This document shows, one piece after another, positions 44,804 through 53,830 of a DNA stretch of 64,000 nucleotides. Positions within the stretch are counted from its first letter, which is position 1. Every line of letters starts with the position of its first letter. Source of the DNA: Chitinophaga pendula (GTDB taxonomy: Bacteria; Bacteroidota; Bacteroidia; Chitinophagales; Chitinophagaceae). The notes under the pieces are model-generated. The model made no database searches and had not been told where the DNA came from. It was given only the letters and a program-made list of their open reading frames with translations. Location of the stretch: positions 1 to 64,000 of the forward strand of contig NZ_CP077769.1 of the NCBI RefSeq assembly GCF_020386615.1. Direction: 5' to 3'. The translations under genes were made by a program, and so were the position numbers.

Positions 44804-45382
44804 TTAGCGCCTGTTGGCGAGCCGTTTTCTGATCCTGCTGAGCGAGGGTCCTTCCAGGCCCAGATAAGACGAAATATGGCCTAAAGAAACACGATTCAGG
44901 ATATCCGGGTATTGTTCGAGGAGGAGGAGGTATCGTTCTTCGGCGGTGCGGGTGAGGAGGTCTTCGGCGCGTGCCTGGTTGTAGATGAAGTATTGTTCGG
45001 CGAGGAGGCGGCCGAAACGTTCCCAGCCATGTGAGTTATAGAGTTGCTGGAGGGTTTCATTGTCGATGACGAACAGTTCGGCATCTTCGGTGGCTTGTAT
45101 GTTATAGGGGCAGGGGATGCCGGTGAGGAAACTTTTGAGGGATACCATGAAGTGTTGGTGGCCGAGGAAGAAGAGGTTGTGTTCTTTATCGGTTTTGGTA
45201 TCGACGTAATAGAGGCGGAAGAAACCTTTGACGATGAAGGCGACGTGTTTGCATACGTGGTTGTGGTGGTTGAAGAAGTTACCTTTTTTGATATGCAGGG
45301 AACGCCAGTGGGGGGCAGAGAGTTGCCAGTCTTCATCGGAGATGCCGGCGAATTGTTTGAGTGCCTGTTGTAGTTGTTCCAT
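44804..45382 (-). CDS. Crp/Fnr-family transcriptional regulator
   Basis: 192 aa. The cyclic-nucleotide-binding beta-barrel covers about residues 20-120 (KGNFFNHHNHVCKHVAFIVKGFFRLYY). The DNA-binding end is a winged helix (about 165-192, LGHISSYLGLEGPSLSRIRKRL). The arginine and glutamate that contact cAMP in CRP are not obvious, so the ligand is unknown, as for most short Crp-like regulators in this phylum. It is transcribed towards the GH123-like gene and has no clear operon partner. Confidence 0.9.
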   Translation of the reverse strand: MEQLQQALKQFAGISDEDWQLSAPHWRSLHIKKGNFFNHHNHVCKHVAFIVKGFFRLYYVDTKTDKEHNLFFLGHQHFMVSLKSFLTGIPCPYNIQATEDAELFVIDNETLQQLYNSHGWERFGRLLAEQYFIYNQARAEDLLTRTAEERYLLLLEQYPDILNRVSLGHISSYLGLEGPSLSRIRKRLANRR

Positions 45383-45470
45383 GTTATAAATGTAGTGAAA
45401 ATGTGAATGGATGTTGTTGGTGAGGGGAGTGAGGTAGGGTATAAATTGGTAAGGGGAATGAGTAGGCTAT

Positions 45471-45503
45471 AAAAAAAATCCCCCGGGGAGCCGGGGGATT
45501 TTT
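45471..45503 (-). terminator. Intrinsic terminator of the dcw cluster after ftsZ
   Basis: AATCCCCC and GGGGGATT form a GC-rich stem. On the minus strand, where ftsZ ends 55 bp earlier, the hairpin is followed by TTTTTTTT. Confidence 0.9.
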
Positions 45504-45557
45504 AACACAACTAAAAAACAATCAAATGTCGGAATGGATCTATTAGTTTATAATTCG

Positions 45558-47282
45558 TCAATCCGGCTTTTTCCCATCTAAAAAGGTATTGATAGTATTG
45601 ATCTCGGTTTGGTTAGGTTGGCCATTATCCGTGATGGTATAATTGGAATAGAAGTTCTCTGCGGAGCCGGCGCCGTTGTCGAGGTTGACGTTGCGGCGAA
45701 CGTATGCAGGGACGTTTTCTATTTCAGCGTTGCTATCCATGTTTTTAACATTGAAGCTAATGCTGCGGAGTTTGGCTACTCTTTCTGCCTGTTTGCGTTT
45801 TTGTTCTTCGAAATCGTCGATGGTGTAGTGGGGAGGTTGATTACCATCCTGTGCAGGTGTTTCTTCTTCCCGGAATACCATCTGCATTTCGGATTTATCG
45901 GCAGCAGGCGGATTATTGGGCTCGATGTATATCTGAGCGGGTCTGGCGGGATATCCACCGGCGGCGTTGTTTTGCTGCGGGGGAATCACGTTGACGTTAT
46001 TGTTAGTTTGTGGTTGTGGGGTGGCAGGTTGCGGTGCGGGTGCAGGTTCGATATTGACAACGTACTGTTGTCTATCGAGTTGCGGTGCAGGCGCTGGCTG
46101 CTGTGTGAATGATGCCGGAGGTTCCGGATGTGCTACGATGGGTTCTACCAGGCGGGGCGCCATGATATCCACGGGTTCCTGGAAGAGGGTGCCTTGGTTA
46201 TTCACCTTTTTTTCTTCCGGTTCTTTAGTGGCGGTAGTGTTATTGTTGAGATGCAGCACGATCTTTTCTTCTTTGCGGGGGGCTTCGGCGGCATTCGCTT
46301 TCATTTGCTGGATGGGCCGTTGTTCGAAGCCGGTGGCGATGATGGTTACGCCCAGTTTGCGATCGAGGGTATGATCGTATCCTACACCGAGGATGACGTC
46401 ACAATCTTCACCTGCCTGGCTTTGTACGTAAGCCTGGATGATATCCATTTCATCGAGGGTGTGTTCGAATTCACCTTCAGAGGAGGAGATATTGATCAGT
46501 ATCCATTTGGCGCCACGGATCTCGTTGTCGTTGAGCAGTGGTGAGGTGAGTGCTTCTTCGATGGCTTTTTGTGCTCTGTCTTCGCCTTCGGCTACGGCGG
46601 CACCGAGTATGGCAACGCCACCGTTACGCATCACGGTGCATACATCGGCGAAATCGACGTTGATCTGGCCGGTGGAGTTGATCACATCGGTGATACATTT
46701 GGCGGCGGTAGCGAGTACATTATCTGCTTTTTCGAAGGCGGCTTTGAATTTAAGGTCTCCGAATTTCTGGCGCAGTTTATCGTTGGAGATGATGAGGAGA
46801 GTGTCGACGTATTCTTTGAGTCTGTTTACGCCTTCTTCTGCCTGCAGCATTCTTTTTTTGCCTTCGTAAGAGAACGGGGTGGTAACGATACCTACGGTAA
46901 GGATACCCAGTTCTTTACAGATTTTGGCGATGATCGGGGCACCACCGGTGCCGGTACCACCACCCATACCTGCGGTGATGAAGGCCATTTTGGTATTGAC
47001 CTCCAGTATTTTTTTGATTTCTTCAAAGGATTCCTCCGTTGCCTGTTCGCCTATCTTGGGATTGGCGCCGGCACCCAGCCCTTGCGTCAAGTGTGGGCCC
47101 AGCTGTATTTTGTTGGGCACTGGGCTATTCGCGATTGCTTGGGCGTCGGTGTTACAGATAATGAAATTCACCCCTTCTATGCGTTGACCATACATGTGGT
47201 TTACCGCATTGCTTCCGCCACCACCAATGCCGATGACCTTGATGATGGAGGATTTCTCCTTTGGAAGATCAAAATGTATCAT
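45558..47282 (-). CDS. ftsZ: Cell division GTPase FtsZ
   Basis: 574 aa. The tubulin-like GTPase domain (about residues 14-330) shows GGGGSNAVNHM (20-30) and the signature GGGTGTGG (107-114). A long low-complexity linker rich in Pro, Gln and Asn (about 345-470) precedes the conserved tail peptide NVPAYVRR (523-530), the FtsA-docking site, which is followed by 44 more residues. That length is above the 380-400 aa of E. coli FtsZ but usual for Bacteroidota. FtsZ forms the Z-ring at midcell. It lies 165 bp after ftsA and is the last gene of the cluster. Confidence 0.97.
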   Translation of the reverse strand: MIHFDLPKEKSSIIKVIGIGGGGSNAVNHMYGQRIEGVNFIICNTDAQAIANSPVPNKIQLGPHLTQGLGAGANPKIGEQATEESFEEIKKILEVNTKMAFITAGMGGGTGTGGAPIIAKICKELGILTVGIVTTPFSYEGKKRMLQAEEGVNRLKEYVDTLLIISNDKLRQKFGDLKFKAAFEKADNVLATAAKCITDVINSTGQINVDFADVCTVMRNGGVAILGAAVAEGEDRAQKAIEEALTSPLLNDNEIRGAKWILINISSSEGEFEHTLDEMDIIQAYVQSQAGEDCDVILGVGYDHTLDRKLGVTIIATGFEQRPIQQMKANAAEAPRKEEKIVLHLNNNTTATKEPEEKKVNNQGTLFQEPVDIMAPRLVEPIVAHPEPPASFTQQPAPAPQLDRQQYVVNIEPAPAPQPATPQPQTNNNVNVIPPQQNNAAGGYPARPAQIYIEPNNPPAADKSEMQMVFREEETPAQDGNQPPHYTIDDFEEQKRKQAERVAKLRSISFNVKNMDSNAEIENVPAYVRRNVNLDNGAGSAENFYSNYTITDNGQPNQTEINTINTFLDGKKPD

Positions 47283-47447
47283 GACTCTATCTTTTATGGG
47301 TTAGTAGTTGTATTCTTTAATTCTTTACTGTCAAATGGTTTCTTGTTCATGCTAAAGGTTTTTGTCCCTGTTATGTATTAATTCTTCATGATTTAAAGAA
47401 ACGTTTGAGGCTGCAACAATTACGCCATTTAACCGATCTGTTGTTTG

Positions 47448-48863
47448 TTATAGTTTAGTATCTTCTTCTTCTGTGAACATGTCTATGATCTTCGTTTTCA
47501 TCCGGTCGAGGAATGATTTGAGCGAAGCGTTACGTTCCTTTACTTTTCTGTCCTGTATCTGTTCGGGTGTTGGTAATGTTTCTTCTTCTTCCTGCTGTTC
47601 CCACTGATCATCTGTGGAGGCAGCCTGTGCGGCTTGTTCTTTGGCAATGTAGCTGGTGTTGATCTTTACATAGTTTTCTTCGAGGGCGCGGCGATCGTTT
47701 TCGAAGTCGTTGTATCCTTTGAGAATGAGGCCTACGCAGGTGGCGTACATTGGTTTGGTGAGCTCGTCGATATGGCCGCTGGCGAGGTGTTCGTTCGGGT
47801 ATCCGATGCGAGCGTTTACGCCGGTGGTATATTCGGTGAGCTGGATAAGATGTTTGAGTTGGGAGCCACCACCTGTGAGGATGATACCGCCATTGAGCAT
47901 CTTATTGTCCATGCCGATTTGTTTGAGGTGATAAACGACGAAGTCGAGTATTTCGCTCATGCGTGCCTGGATGATGTGGGCGAGGTTTTTAACGGAGATC
48001 TCTTTGGGGCTTTGACCGCGGAGACCTGGTATGGTGATGTAAGCATTGTTTTTGGCTTCGTCGGCGAGGGCGTAGCCAAATTGTACTTTCATCTGTTCTG
48101 CCTGTGTTTTGAGTACGCCGAGGCCATTTTTAATATCGTTGGTGATATTTTCACCACCGTATGGGATGACTGCGGTGTGTTTGAGGATACCTTCGTAGAA
48201 CACGGCGAGGTCGGTGGTACCGCCCCCTATATCGACGATGGCGACGCCGGCTTCGAAGTCCATATCGCACATTACGGCGGCGGCGGAGGCCAGCGGTTGT
48301 AATACGAGATCGCGGATCTTAAGGCCGGATTTTTCGACGCTGCGGTTGATGTTTCGGATAGCGTTTTTATCGCCGGTGATGATATGGAAGTTAGCGCCTA
48401 CTTTGACACCGGACATGCCGATGGGATAGGTGATATTCTGGAGGCTGTCGACGATATATTGTTGCGGGATCACGTCAATGATCTGGTCACTGGCGGGGAT
48501 CACGGTTTTATATTGATCATTGATCAGCTGATCTATATCTTTCTGTGATATTTCTGCATCTGTATCGTTGCGAACGATGTCTCCTCTTGTCTGGAGACTT
48601 TTGATATGGTGCCCTGCAATCCCCACGTACACTTCATTGATCTCCAGGTTTGGATTCGAGGCATAACAGTTTTCAAGCGCCTGACGTATTGCTTTAATTG
48701 TCTGATCGATGTTGAGCACCATACCGTGCTGTACACCGAAGGACGGCGCTTTACCGAATCCCAGGATTTCCAGTTTCCCGTATTCATTCTTCCTTCCTGC
48801 AATGGCAGCAATCTTCGTAGTTCCGATATCCAGGCCTACAATGATGGGAGCTTCCTGATTCAT
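47448..48863 (-). CDS. ftsA: Cell division protein FtsA
   Basis: 471 aa, actin-like ATPase that anchors FtsZ to the membrane. Visible are the phosphate-1 motif GLDIGTTKIAAIAG (residues 9-22), the SHS2 1C insertion (about 85-165), phosphate-2 VAIVDIGGGTTDLAVF (about 208-223) and the adenosine motif ILTGGGSQLKH (about 335-345). The C terminus, with an amphipathic helix (LKSFLDRMKTKIIDMFTEEE), is suited to membrane binding. The start overlaps the ftsQ stop by four bases, so the two are translationally linked. Confidence 0.96.
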   Translation of the reverse strand: MNQEAPIIVGLDIGTTKIAAIAGRKNEYGKLEILGFGKAPSFGVQHGMVLNIDQTIKAIRQALENCYASNPNLEINEVYVGIAGHHIKSLQTRGDIVRNDTDAEISQKDIDQLINDQYKTVIPASDQIIDVIPQQYIVDSLQNITYPIGMSGVKVGANFHIITGDKNAIRNINRSVEKSGLKIRDLVLQPLASAAAVMCDMDFEAGVAIVDIGGGTTDLAVFYEGILKHTAVIPYGGENITNDIKNGLGVLKTQAEQMKVQFGYALADEAKNNAYITIPGLRGQSPKEISVKNLAHIIQARMSEILDFVVYHLKQIGMDNKMLNGGIILTGGGSQLKHLIQLTEYTTGVNARIGYPNEHLASGHIDELTKPMYATCVGLILKGYNDFENDRRALEENYVKINTSYIAKEQAAQAASTDDQWEQQEEEETLPTPEQIQDRKVKERNASLKSFLDRMKTKIIDMFTEEEDTKL

Positions 48864-50029
48864 GGCGTTTTATTGTTTTTTGTTGTGTTGACAGATTTCT
48901 TCACCGGTTTGTAAATTGCTTTCGGCTGTTGCTGCTGCGGGCCGGTCAGATCCTTTCCTTTGTGTTTTGCTGCTGTAGCAGCAGGTTTTTCTATTTTTTT
49001 GACTGTTGTTGCTTTTTTGGGCGGCGTTACCTTTTTTACCGGCGCTGCTGTTTCTTTTTTTACAGTATGCGTTGGTGTTGGTTTTTCCGCTGGTTTACCG
49101 GCAGGTTTGGGCGCTGTATTGGCGGCCAGTGTTGCTGGTTGTACCGTTGTTTCTTCGTCGGTTGCGTTTTCGGGCTCCATGGTTTGATCGGGTTCGAACC
49201 TGGAGGTATCGGCAGGAGGTCGTTGTGGCGTTGGCGTGGTGTAACCATCTTTGCGGGTGCATACCACTTCATTTTCGTAAGCGATATTGATGCGGGTATA
49301 GTTATTCCAACCTACTTTGCTGAGTCCTTCTTTATAGAAAGCCATAAGCTTGCCAAACTTTTTTGCTATGTTTTCTCCTTCGCCGAATTCGATGATATGG
49401 TCGCCGAGTTTTGGTACCAGTTCGAATTTGCGATCGCCGGTGATGATTACCTGTTCTACCTGTGCCATCCAGAAGGGGTCTTCTGTGAGGAAGTGGCCCA
49501 TATTAACTATTTCGGTGCTGAGCAGGCTGTCTGCTTTTTGCAGGCGGCTGGCATCGACGGGGAATCCTGTGAATACGGGTACTCTGGCGGCGTACCTGGA
49601 TGATACGGGGATACGTTCGCCCTGAGTATCGAGGTAGAAGCTGTTGCCGGAGAAGGTGAATATCCTGGCGACGGGTTCACGCTGTGTTACCTTGATATTG
49701 AGGTATTGGTGATTGTCGAGGAAGATATCGGCTTCTTTTACCCAAGGATCTTTTGATACGATGGATTCCAGCTGTGCTATGTTGATGCTGCCTATTGTTT
49801 TTCCGACAGGGTTGTTTGTTTTTTCTTTGGTGATGAGGGCTTTGATGTCTTTTTCTTCGATGAAGAAGTTGTCGTCATTGCCGGAGAATTTGACAACGAT
49901 GCCTTTGCAGGTAGCTGTTTCTTTGTCTTGAACGGCGGCTGCGAGGAGCACGACAAAGCCTGTCAGTGCAGCTATCCAGAGGACGGCTGTACCTGCGCGT
50001 TTTAAAGCTTTGCGTGTTTGTATCTGCAT
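48860..50029 (-). CDS. ftsQ: Cell division protein FtsQ/DivIB with long C-terminal tail
   Basis: 389 aa. One TM helix (about residues 13-32), a POTRA domain (about 40-120: IVKFSGNDDNFFIEEKDI...IVSKDPWVKEADIFLDN) and the FtsQ beta domain (to about 265, ending in RINIAYENEVVCTRKDG). The last 120 residues are a low-complexity periplasmic tail rich in Pro, Thr, Ala and Lys, with KP and PAE/KPA repeats. FtsQ recruits FtsL, FtsB and FtsI to the septum. The tail is unusual in E. coli terms but similar tails occur in Bacteroidota. It lies 21 bp downstream of murC. Confidence 0.92.
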   Translation of the reverse strand: MQIQTRKALKRAGTAVLWIAALTGFVVLLAAAVQDKETATCKGIVVKFSGNDDNFFIEEKDIKALITKEKTNNPVGKTIGSINIAQLESIVSKDPWVKEADIFLDNHQYLNIKVTQREPVARIFTFSGNSFYLDTQGERIPVSSRYAARVPVFTGFPVDASRLQKADSLLSTEIVNMGHFLTEDPFWMAQVEQVIITGDRKFELVPKLGDHIIEFGEGENIAKKFGKLMAFYKEGLSKVGWNNYTRINIAYENEVVCTRKDGYTTPTPQRPPADTSRFEPDQTMEPENATDEETTVQPATLAANTAPKPAGKPAEKPTPTHTVKKETAAPVKKVTPPKKATTVKKIEKPAATAAKHKGKDLTGPQQQQPKAIYKPVKKSVNTTKNNKTP

Positions 50030-50050
50030 GTTGATAATTCTTTTATCTAT

Positions 50051-51430
50051 TTACGTAAGCTGCTCTTTGGGCGGCTTTCCGTTTAAAATTTCTTTTATTG
50101 GTTCTTTGAGCTGATCGATATCGCCGGCGCCTGCGGTAATGAGTAGCGGGGCGGTATTTGCTTTCAGCCATTCGAGTACTTCTTCTTTTGACAGTTGGAG
50201 TACATCGGTGTTTTTGATCTTAGCGGCGATGATATCGCTGGTGATGCCTTCGATGGGCAGTTCACGTGCCGGGTATATGGGTAGCAGTATCACCTGGTCT
50301 GCGAGGGAGAGGCTTTCGGCGAAGCCCTCTACGAGGTCGCGGGTGCGGCTATACAGGTGTGGCTGGAAGATGACGGTGCATGTTTTTCCCGGGAAGAGTG
50401 CTTTGGCGCTGGTGATGAGTGCGCGCAATTCTTCGGGATGGTGTGCATAGTCGTCGATATATACCTGGTGATCGCTTTTGATCACGTATTCGAATCTACG
50501 TTTGATGCCTTTGAAGTCTGCCAGTGCGGCTCTGATCTTGGCGGCATCGATACCCAGGAGGTGTGCTACGGCTACGGCTACTACGGCATTTTCTACGTTG
50601 TGCATACCACCGATGTGCAGGTGGACGTTGTCGATCATCCAATCTTGCTGGATGACGTCGAATTCGTAGCCTCCATGTATCATGCGGATGTTGGCGGCAT
50701 ATATGTTAGCCGCATCGTTCTGCAAGCTGTATACCAGTTTATTGTCTGCTTTGAGTTCATGGGCGCGAGGCAGGCCGAAACGGGCGAGCAGGGTACCATT
50801 TGGTTTTATGTTGTGTGTGTACTGGATGAAAGCGTCCTGCATATCGGATTCGGTGCCGTATATGTCGAGGTGATCGGCGTCCATGGCGGTCAGTACGGCG
50901 ATGTCGGGATTGAGTTTAAGGAATGAGCGATCGTATTCATCGGCTTCGATGACGGCGACCGGTTTGTTGCTGCTCCAGAAGTTTTTGTCGTAGTTGACGC
51001 TGATGCCACCCAGGAAGGCGTTACAGCCATATCCGCTGTGGGTGAGCAGGTGAGCGATCATGGTGGACACGGTGGTTTTGCCATGGGTGCCACCTACGGT
51101 GATGGCGAACAGTTCGCGGGTGATCTCGCGGAGTACGTCGCTGCGTTTCACTACTTCGAAACCTTTTTCGCGGTACCAGTTGAGTTCTGCGTGTGTGACA
51201 GGTATGGCTGGTGTGTATACGACGAGGGAGGTCTGAGGGTCCAGCAGGTTGATATCATCGGTGTAGTGGATGTGCATACCTTCGGCGCTGAGCTGTTTGG
51301 TGAGGGGGGTTTCTGTACGATCGTACCCGCTCACGTGGACGCCCTTTTCGTTGAAGAATCGGGCGATGGCGCTCATTCCGATGCCACCTATACCAATGAA
51401 ATACACTCTATTTATGCTGTTCAGATCCAT
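50051..51430 (-). CDS. murC: UDP-N-acetylmuramate-L-alanine ligase MurC
   Basis: 459 aa. N-terminal Rossmann motif GIGGIGMSAIARF (residues 13-25), ATP-binding P-loop GTHGKTTVS (about 114-122) and EADEYDRSF (Mg2+ site) are intact, as is the C-terminal YAHHPEE-type loop (DDYAHHPEELRA). MurC adds L-alanine, the first residue of the peptide stem, to UDP-MurNAc in the cytoplasm. It lies 3 bp behind murG in the cluster. Confidence 0.97.
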   Translation of the reverse strand: MDLNSINRVYFIGIGGIGMSAIARFFNEKGVHVSGYDRTETPLTKQLSAEGMHIHYTDDINLLDPQTSLVVYTPAIPVTHAELNWYREKGFEVVKRSDVLREITRELFAITVGGTHGKTTVSTMIAHLLTHSGYGCNAFLGGISVNYDKNFWSSNKPVAVIEADEYDRSFLKLNPDIAVLTAMDADHLDIYGTESDMQDAFIQYTHNIKPNGTLLARFGLPRAHELKADNKLVYSLQNDAANIYAANIRMIHGGYEFDVIQQDWMIDNVHLHIGGMHNVENAVVAVAVAHLLGIDAAKIRAALADFKGIKRRFEYVIKSDHQVYIDDYAHHPEELRALITSAKALFPGKTCTVIFQPHLYSRTRDLVEGFAESLSLADQVILLPIYPARELPIEGITSDIIAAKIKNTDVLQLSKEEVLEWLKANTAPLLITAGAGDIDQLKEPIKEILNGKPPKEQLT

Positions 51431-51433
51431 AAT

Positions 51434-52531
51434 CTATTTAATCAAGTAAGTCACTTCTCTTGCTATTGTCATATCGGCGTTGGGGTTGCCCAGCGCGGCG
51501 ATGTTTTGTTCCAGCTGTTCCATGAGGGCCTTATTCTGGATGAGGCTGAACACGGTGTTGCCTAGCTGGGCGGCGGCTTCGCTGTCTTTGATCATGAGTG
51601 CAGCGTGTTTATCTACGAGGCTTTTGGCGTTGAATGTCTGGTGGTCTTCTGCCGCGAATGGGTACGGGATGAAGATGACCGGTTTTTTCACTACGCAGAG
51701 TTCTGCGATGGCCAGTGCGCCTGCGCGGGAGATGACTACATCTGCTGCTTTGTAGGCAAAGTCCATGAGGTTGATGAAGTCAAAGACTTTGATATGGGAG
51801 GCGTAGGGGGAAGCAGCGGCTTTGGCTGTTTCGTAGTACGGTTTCCCTGTTTGCCAGATCAGTTGTATATCTTTTTCTACGAATTGTTGCAACAGTGGTT
51901 GCAGTCCTTCGTTGATGGATTTGGCGCCGAGGCTACCTCCTACGGCGAATATTGTTTTTCTTTCCGGCCGCAGGGAGAAGTATTGCATGGCTTCTTCTTT
52001 GGTGACTGCGGACTGGGTGATGCTACCTCTAACGGGGTTGCCGGTGAGGAGTATCTTATCAGCCGGGAAGAATTTCTCCATGTTATCGTAGGCGACGCAG
52101 ATTTTATTTGCGCGTTTGCCCAGTATCATGTTGGTTTTGCCGGCGAAGGAGTTCTGTTCCTGGATGAGGGTGGGCATACCCTTTCGCTGGGCTTGTCTGA
52201 GCATGGGGAAGGAGGCGTATCCGCCGACGCCAACGACGACGTTGGGTTGGAATTCTTTGAGGATACGTTTTGCCTTGCTCAGGCTTTTTAATATTTTGAA
52301 TGGCAGCAGTATGTTTTTAAAGATATTGCTGCGGTTGAATCCGGCTATTTCGAGGCCTTCTATAGGATATCCTGCCTGAGGCACTTTTTCCATTTCCATT
52401 TTGCCGACGGCGCCAACGAACAGGATATCGGTCTGCGGATCTATTTTTTTCAACGCATTGGCGATAGCGATGGCCGGGAAGATATGTCCTCCTGTACCAC
52501 CACCTGCTATAATTACTTTGCGTTGCATCAT
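51434..52531 (-). CDS. murG: Lipid II synthase MurG (undecaprenyl-PP-MurNAc-pentapeptide GlcNAc transferase)
   Basis: 365 aa, GT28 fold. Donor-site and membrane-binding motifs present: GGGTGGHIFPAIAIA (residues 10-24), VGGSLGAKSINE (about 190-201) and ISRAGALAIAEL (about 265-276) with the UDP-binding loop VIFIPYPFAAEDHQ. MurG adds GlcNAc to lipid I at the inner face of the membrane. Confidence 0.97.
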   Translation of the reverse strand: MMQRKVIIAGGGTGGHIFPAIAIANALKKIDPQTDILFVGAVGKMEMEKVPQAGYPIEGLEIAGFNRSNIFKNILLPFKILKSLSKAKRILKEFQPNVVVGVGGYASFPMLRQAQRKGMPTLIQEQNSFAGKTNMILGKRANKICVAYDNMEKFFPADKILLTGNPVRGSITQSAVTKEEAMQYFSLRPERKTIFAVGGSLGAKSINEGLQPLLQQFVEKDIQLIWQTGKPYYETAKAAASPYASHIKVFDFINLMDFAYKAADVVISRAGALAIAELCVVKKPVIFIPYPFAAEDHQTFNAKSLVDKHAALMIKDSEAAAQLGNTVFSLIQNKALMEQLEQNIAALGNPNADMTIAREVTYLIK

Positions 52532-52551
52532 GTATACTTTTTTATTAGTCT

Positions 52552-53751
52552 TTAAGCTTCTGCTGTTTCGAGTTGTTGTGCTGCCATTACTTTGGCGATT
52601 CTTTCCTGTTCTGCTTTTTTGCCTTCGAGTTCTTCCACGTTGCGGGATACGCTGAGGATGATGCCGATGGCGAGGCTGGTAAACAGTACGGAGGAACCGC
52701 CCATGCTTACCAGTGGTAGTGTTACCCCTGTAACCGGGAACAGGCCGACGTTGACGGCCATGTTTGTCATTGCCTGGATGACGAGGGTGACGCTGAGTCC
52801 CAGTGCCAGGAATGCTCCGAAGGCGTAGGGACAGTTTTTGAATATCCTGATGCTGCGTAGTAACAGCAGGAGGTATGCACCCAGTATGAGGAAAGCGCCG
52901 AAGACGCCATATTCTTCAATGATGGTAGCGTAGATGTAGTCGGAGTAGGCGTGAGGCAGGAAGTTGCGTTGAGTGCTGTTTCCGGGTCCTTTACCTAAGA
53001 TGCCGCCGCCGGCGATGGCGATATTGGCTTGTTGTACCTGGTAGGGTAGTTCGTTATGATCGTCGTGCAGGAAGCTATCGAGGCGTTTGCCCCAGGTTTT
53101 GCTACGCATTTCCATGCCGCTGATTTGGGCGACGAGGATGACGAGGATGATACCGATGAGGCCAGCGCCTATCATGGTGAGCAGGTATTTGACGGGTACG
53201 CGGCCGATGAAGCAGAGCAGCATGCAGCTGGCTCCGAGCAGCAGGGCGGTACTCATATTGGCGGGCATGATGAGTAAGCAGATGACACCGACGGGTATGA
53301 TGATGGGCAGGAAGCCTTTTTTAAAGTCGGTGATGACATGTTGTCTTTTGGACAGTTGCCGGCTTACGTACATGAATATGGCCAGTTTGGCTACATCTGA
53401 TGTTTGGAAGGTAAGATTGATGATGGGCAGTCTGATCCAGCGGCTGGCATCATTGATATGCGAGCCGAATGCCAGGGTGTATATGAGCAGTGGTATGGAG
53501 ATGATGAATCCTATTTGTGCGGCGCGGGAGTAGATGGTGTAGTTAACCCGGTGTGCGAAATAGATGATCAGTATCCCCAGTACGAGTACGGACAGTTGTT
53601 TGAGCAGGTAATACTCGGTATGGCCGCCCCGTTCCCTGTATGCGAGGGAACCGGTGGAGCTGTATACGGCCAGCAGGCTCACGAGCGATAGGAATACTAC
53701 TATCGTCCAGATGACCCTGTCGCCTTTCGTCCTATGAAGTAAGCTGTCCAT
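52552..53751 (-). CDS. ftsW: SEDA-family septal peptidoglycan polymerase FtsW
   Basis: 399 aa, ten predicted membrane segments. Family motifs: RGGHTEYYLLKQ near the N terminus, SRWIRLP (about residues 103-109) and GPGNSTQRNFLPHAYSDYIYATIIEEYG (about 250-280). FtsW polymerises glycan strands with its partner transpeptidase FtsI, encoded upstream in the same cluster. The C-terminal tail is cytoplasmic (ending MAAQQLETAEA). Confidence 0.96.
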   Translation of the reverse strand: MDSLLHRTKGDRVIWTIVVFLSLVSLLAVYSSTGSLAYRERGGHTEYYLLKQLSVLVLGILIIYFAHRVNYTIYSRAAQIGFIISIPLLIYTLAFGSHINDASRWIRLPIINLTFQTSDVAKLAIFMYVSRQLSKRQHVITDFKKGFLPIIIPVGVICLLIMPANMSTALLLGASCMLLCFIGRVPVKYLLTMIGAGLIGIILVILVAQISGMEMRSKTWGKRLDSFLHDDHNELPYQVQQANIAIAGGGILGKGPGNSTQRNFLPHAYSDYIYATIIEEYGVFGAFLILGAYLLLLLRSIRIFKNCPYAFGAFLALGLSVTLVIQAMTNMAVNVGLFPVTGVTLPLVSMGGSSVLFTSLAIGIILSVSRNVEELEGKKAEQERIAKVMAAQQLETAEA

Positions 53752-53830
53752 CTAATCGTTTACCTTCTTCTTGTTTTGTTTCAGATATGGTGATGCTCTT
53801 TTTGCCTGTCGTTATGTTCTTATGTTCTGT

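Noticed and set aside
46569..47381. 270-codon plus-strand open frame over ftsZ
   Set aside because: Antisense shadow of ftsZ; no family features and it crosses the conserved GTPase motif region of the real gene.
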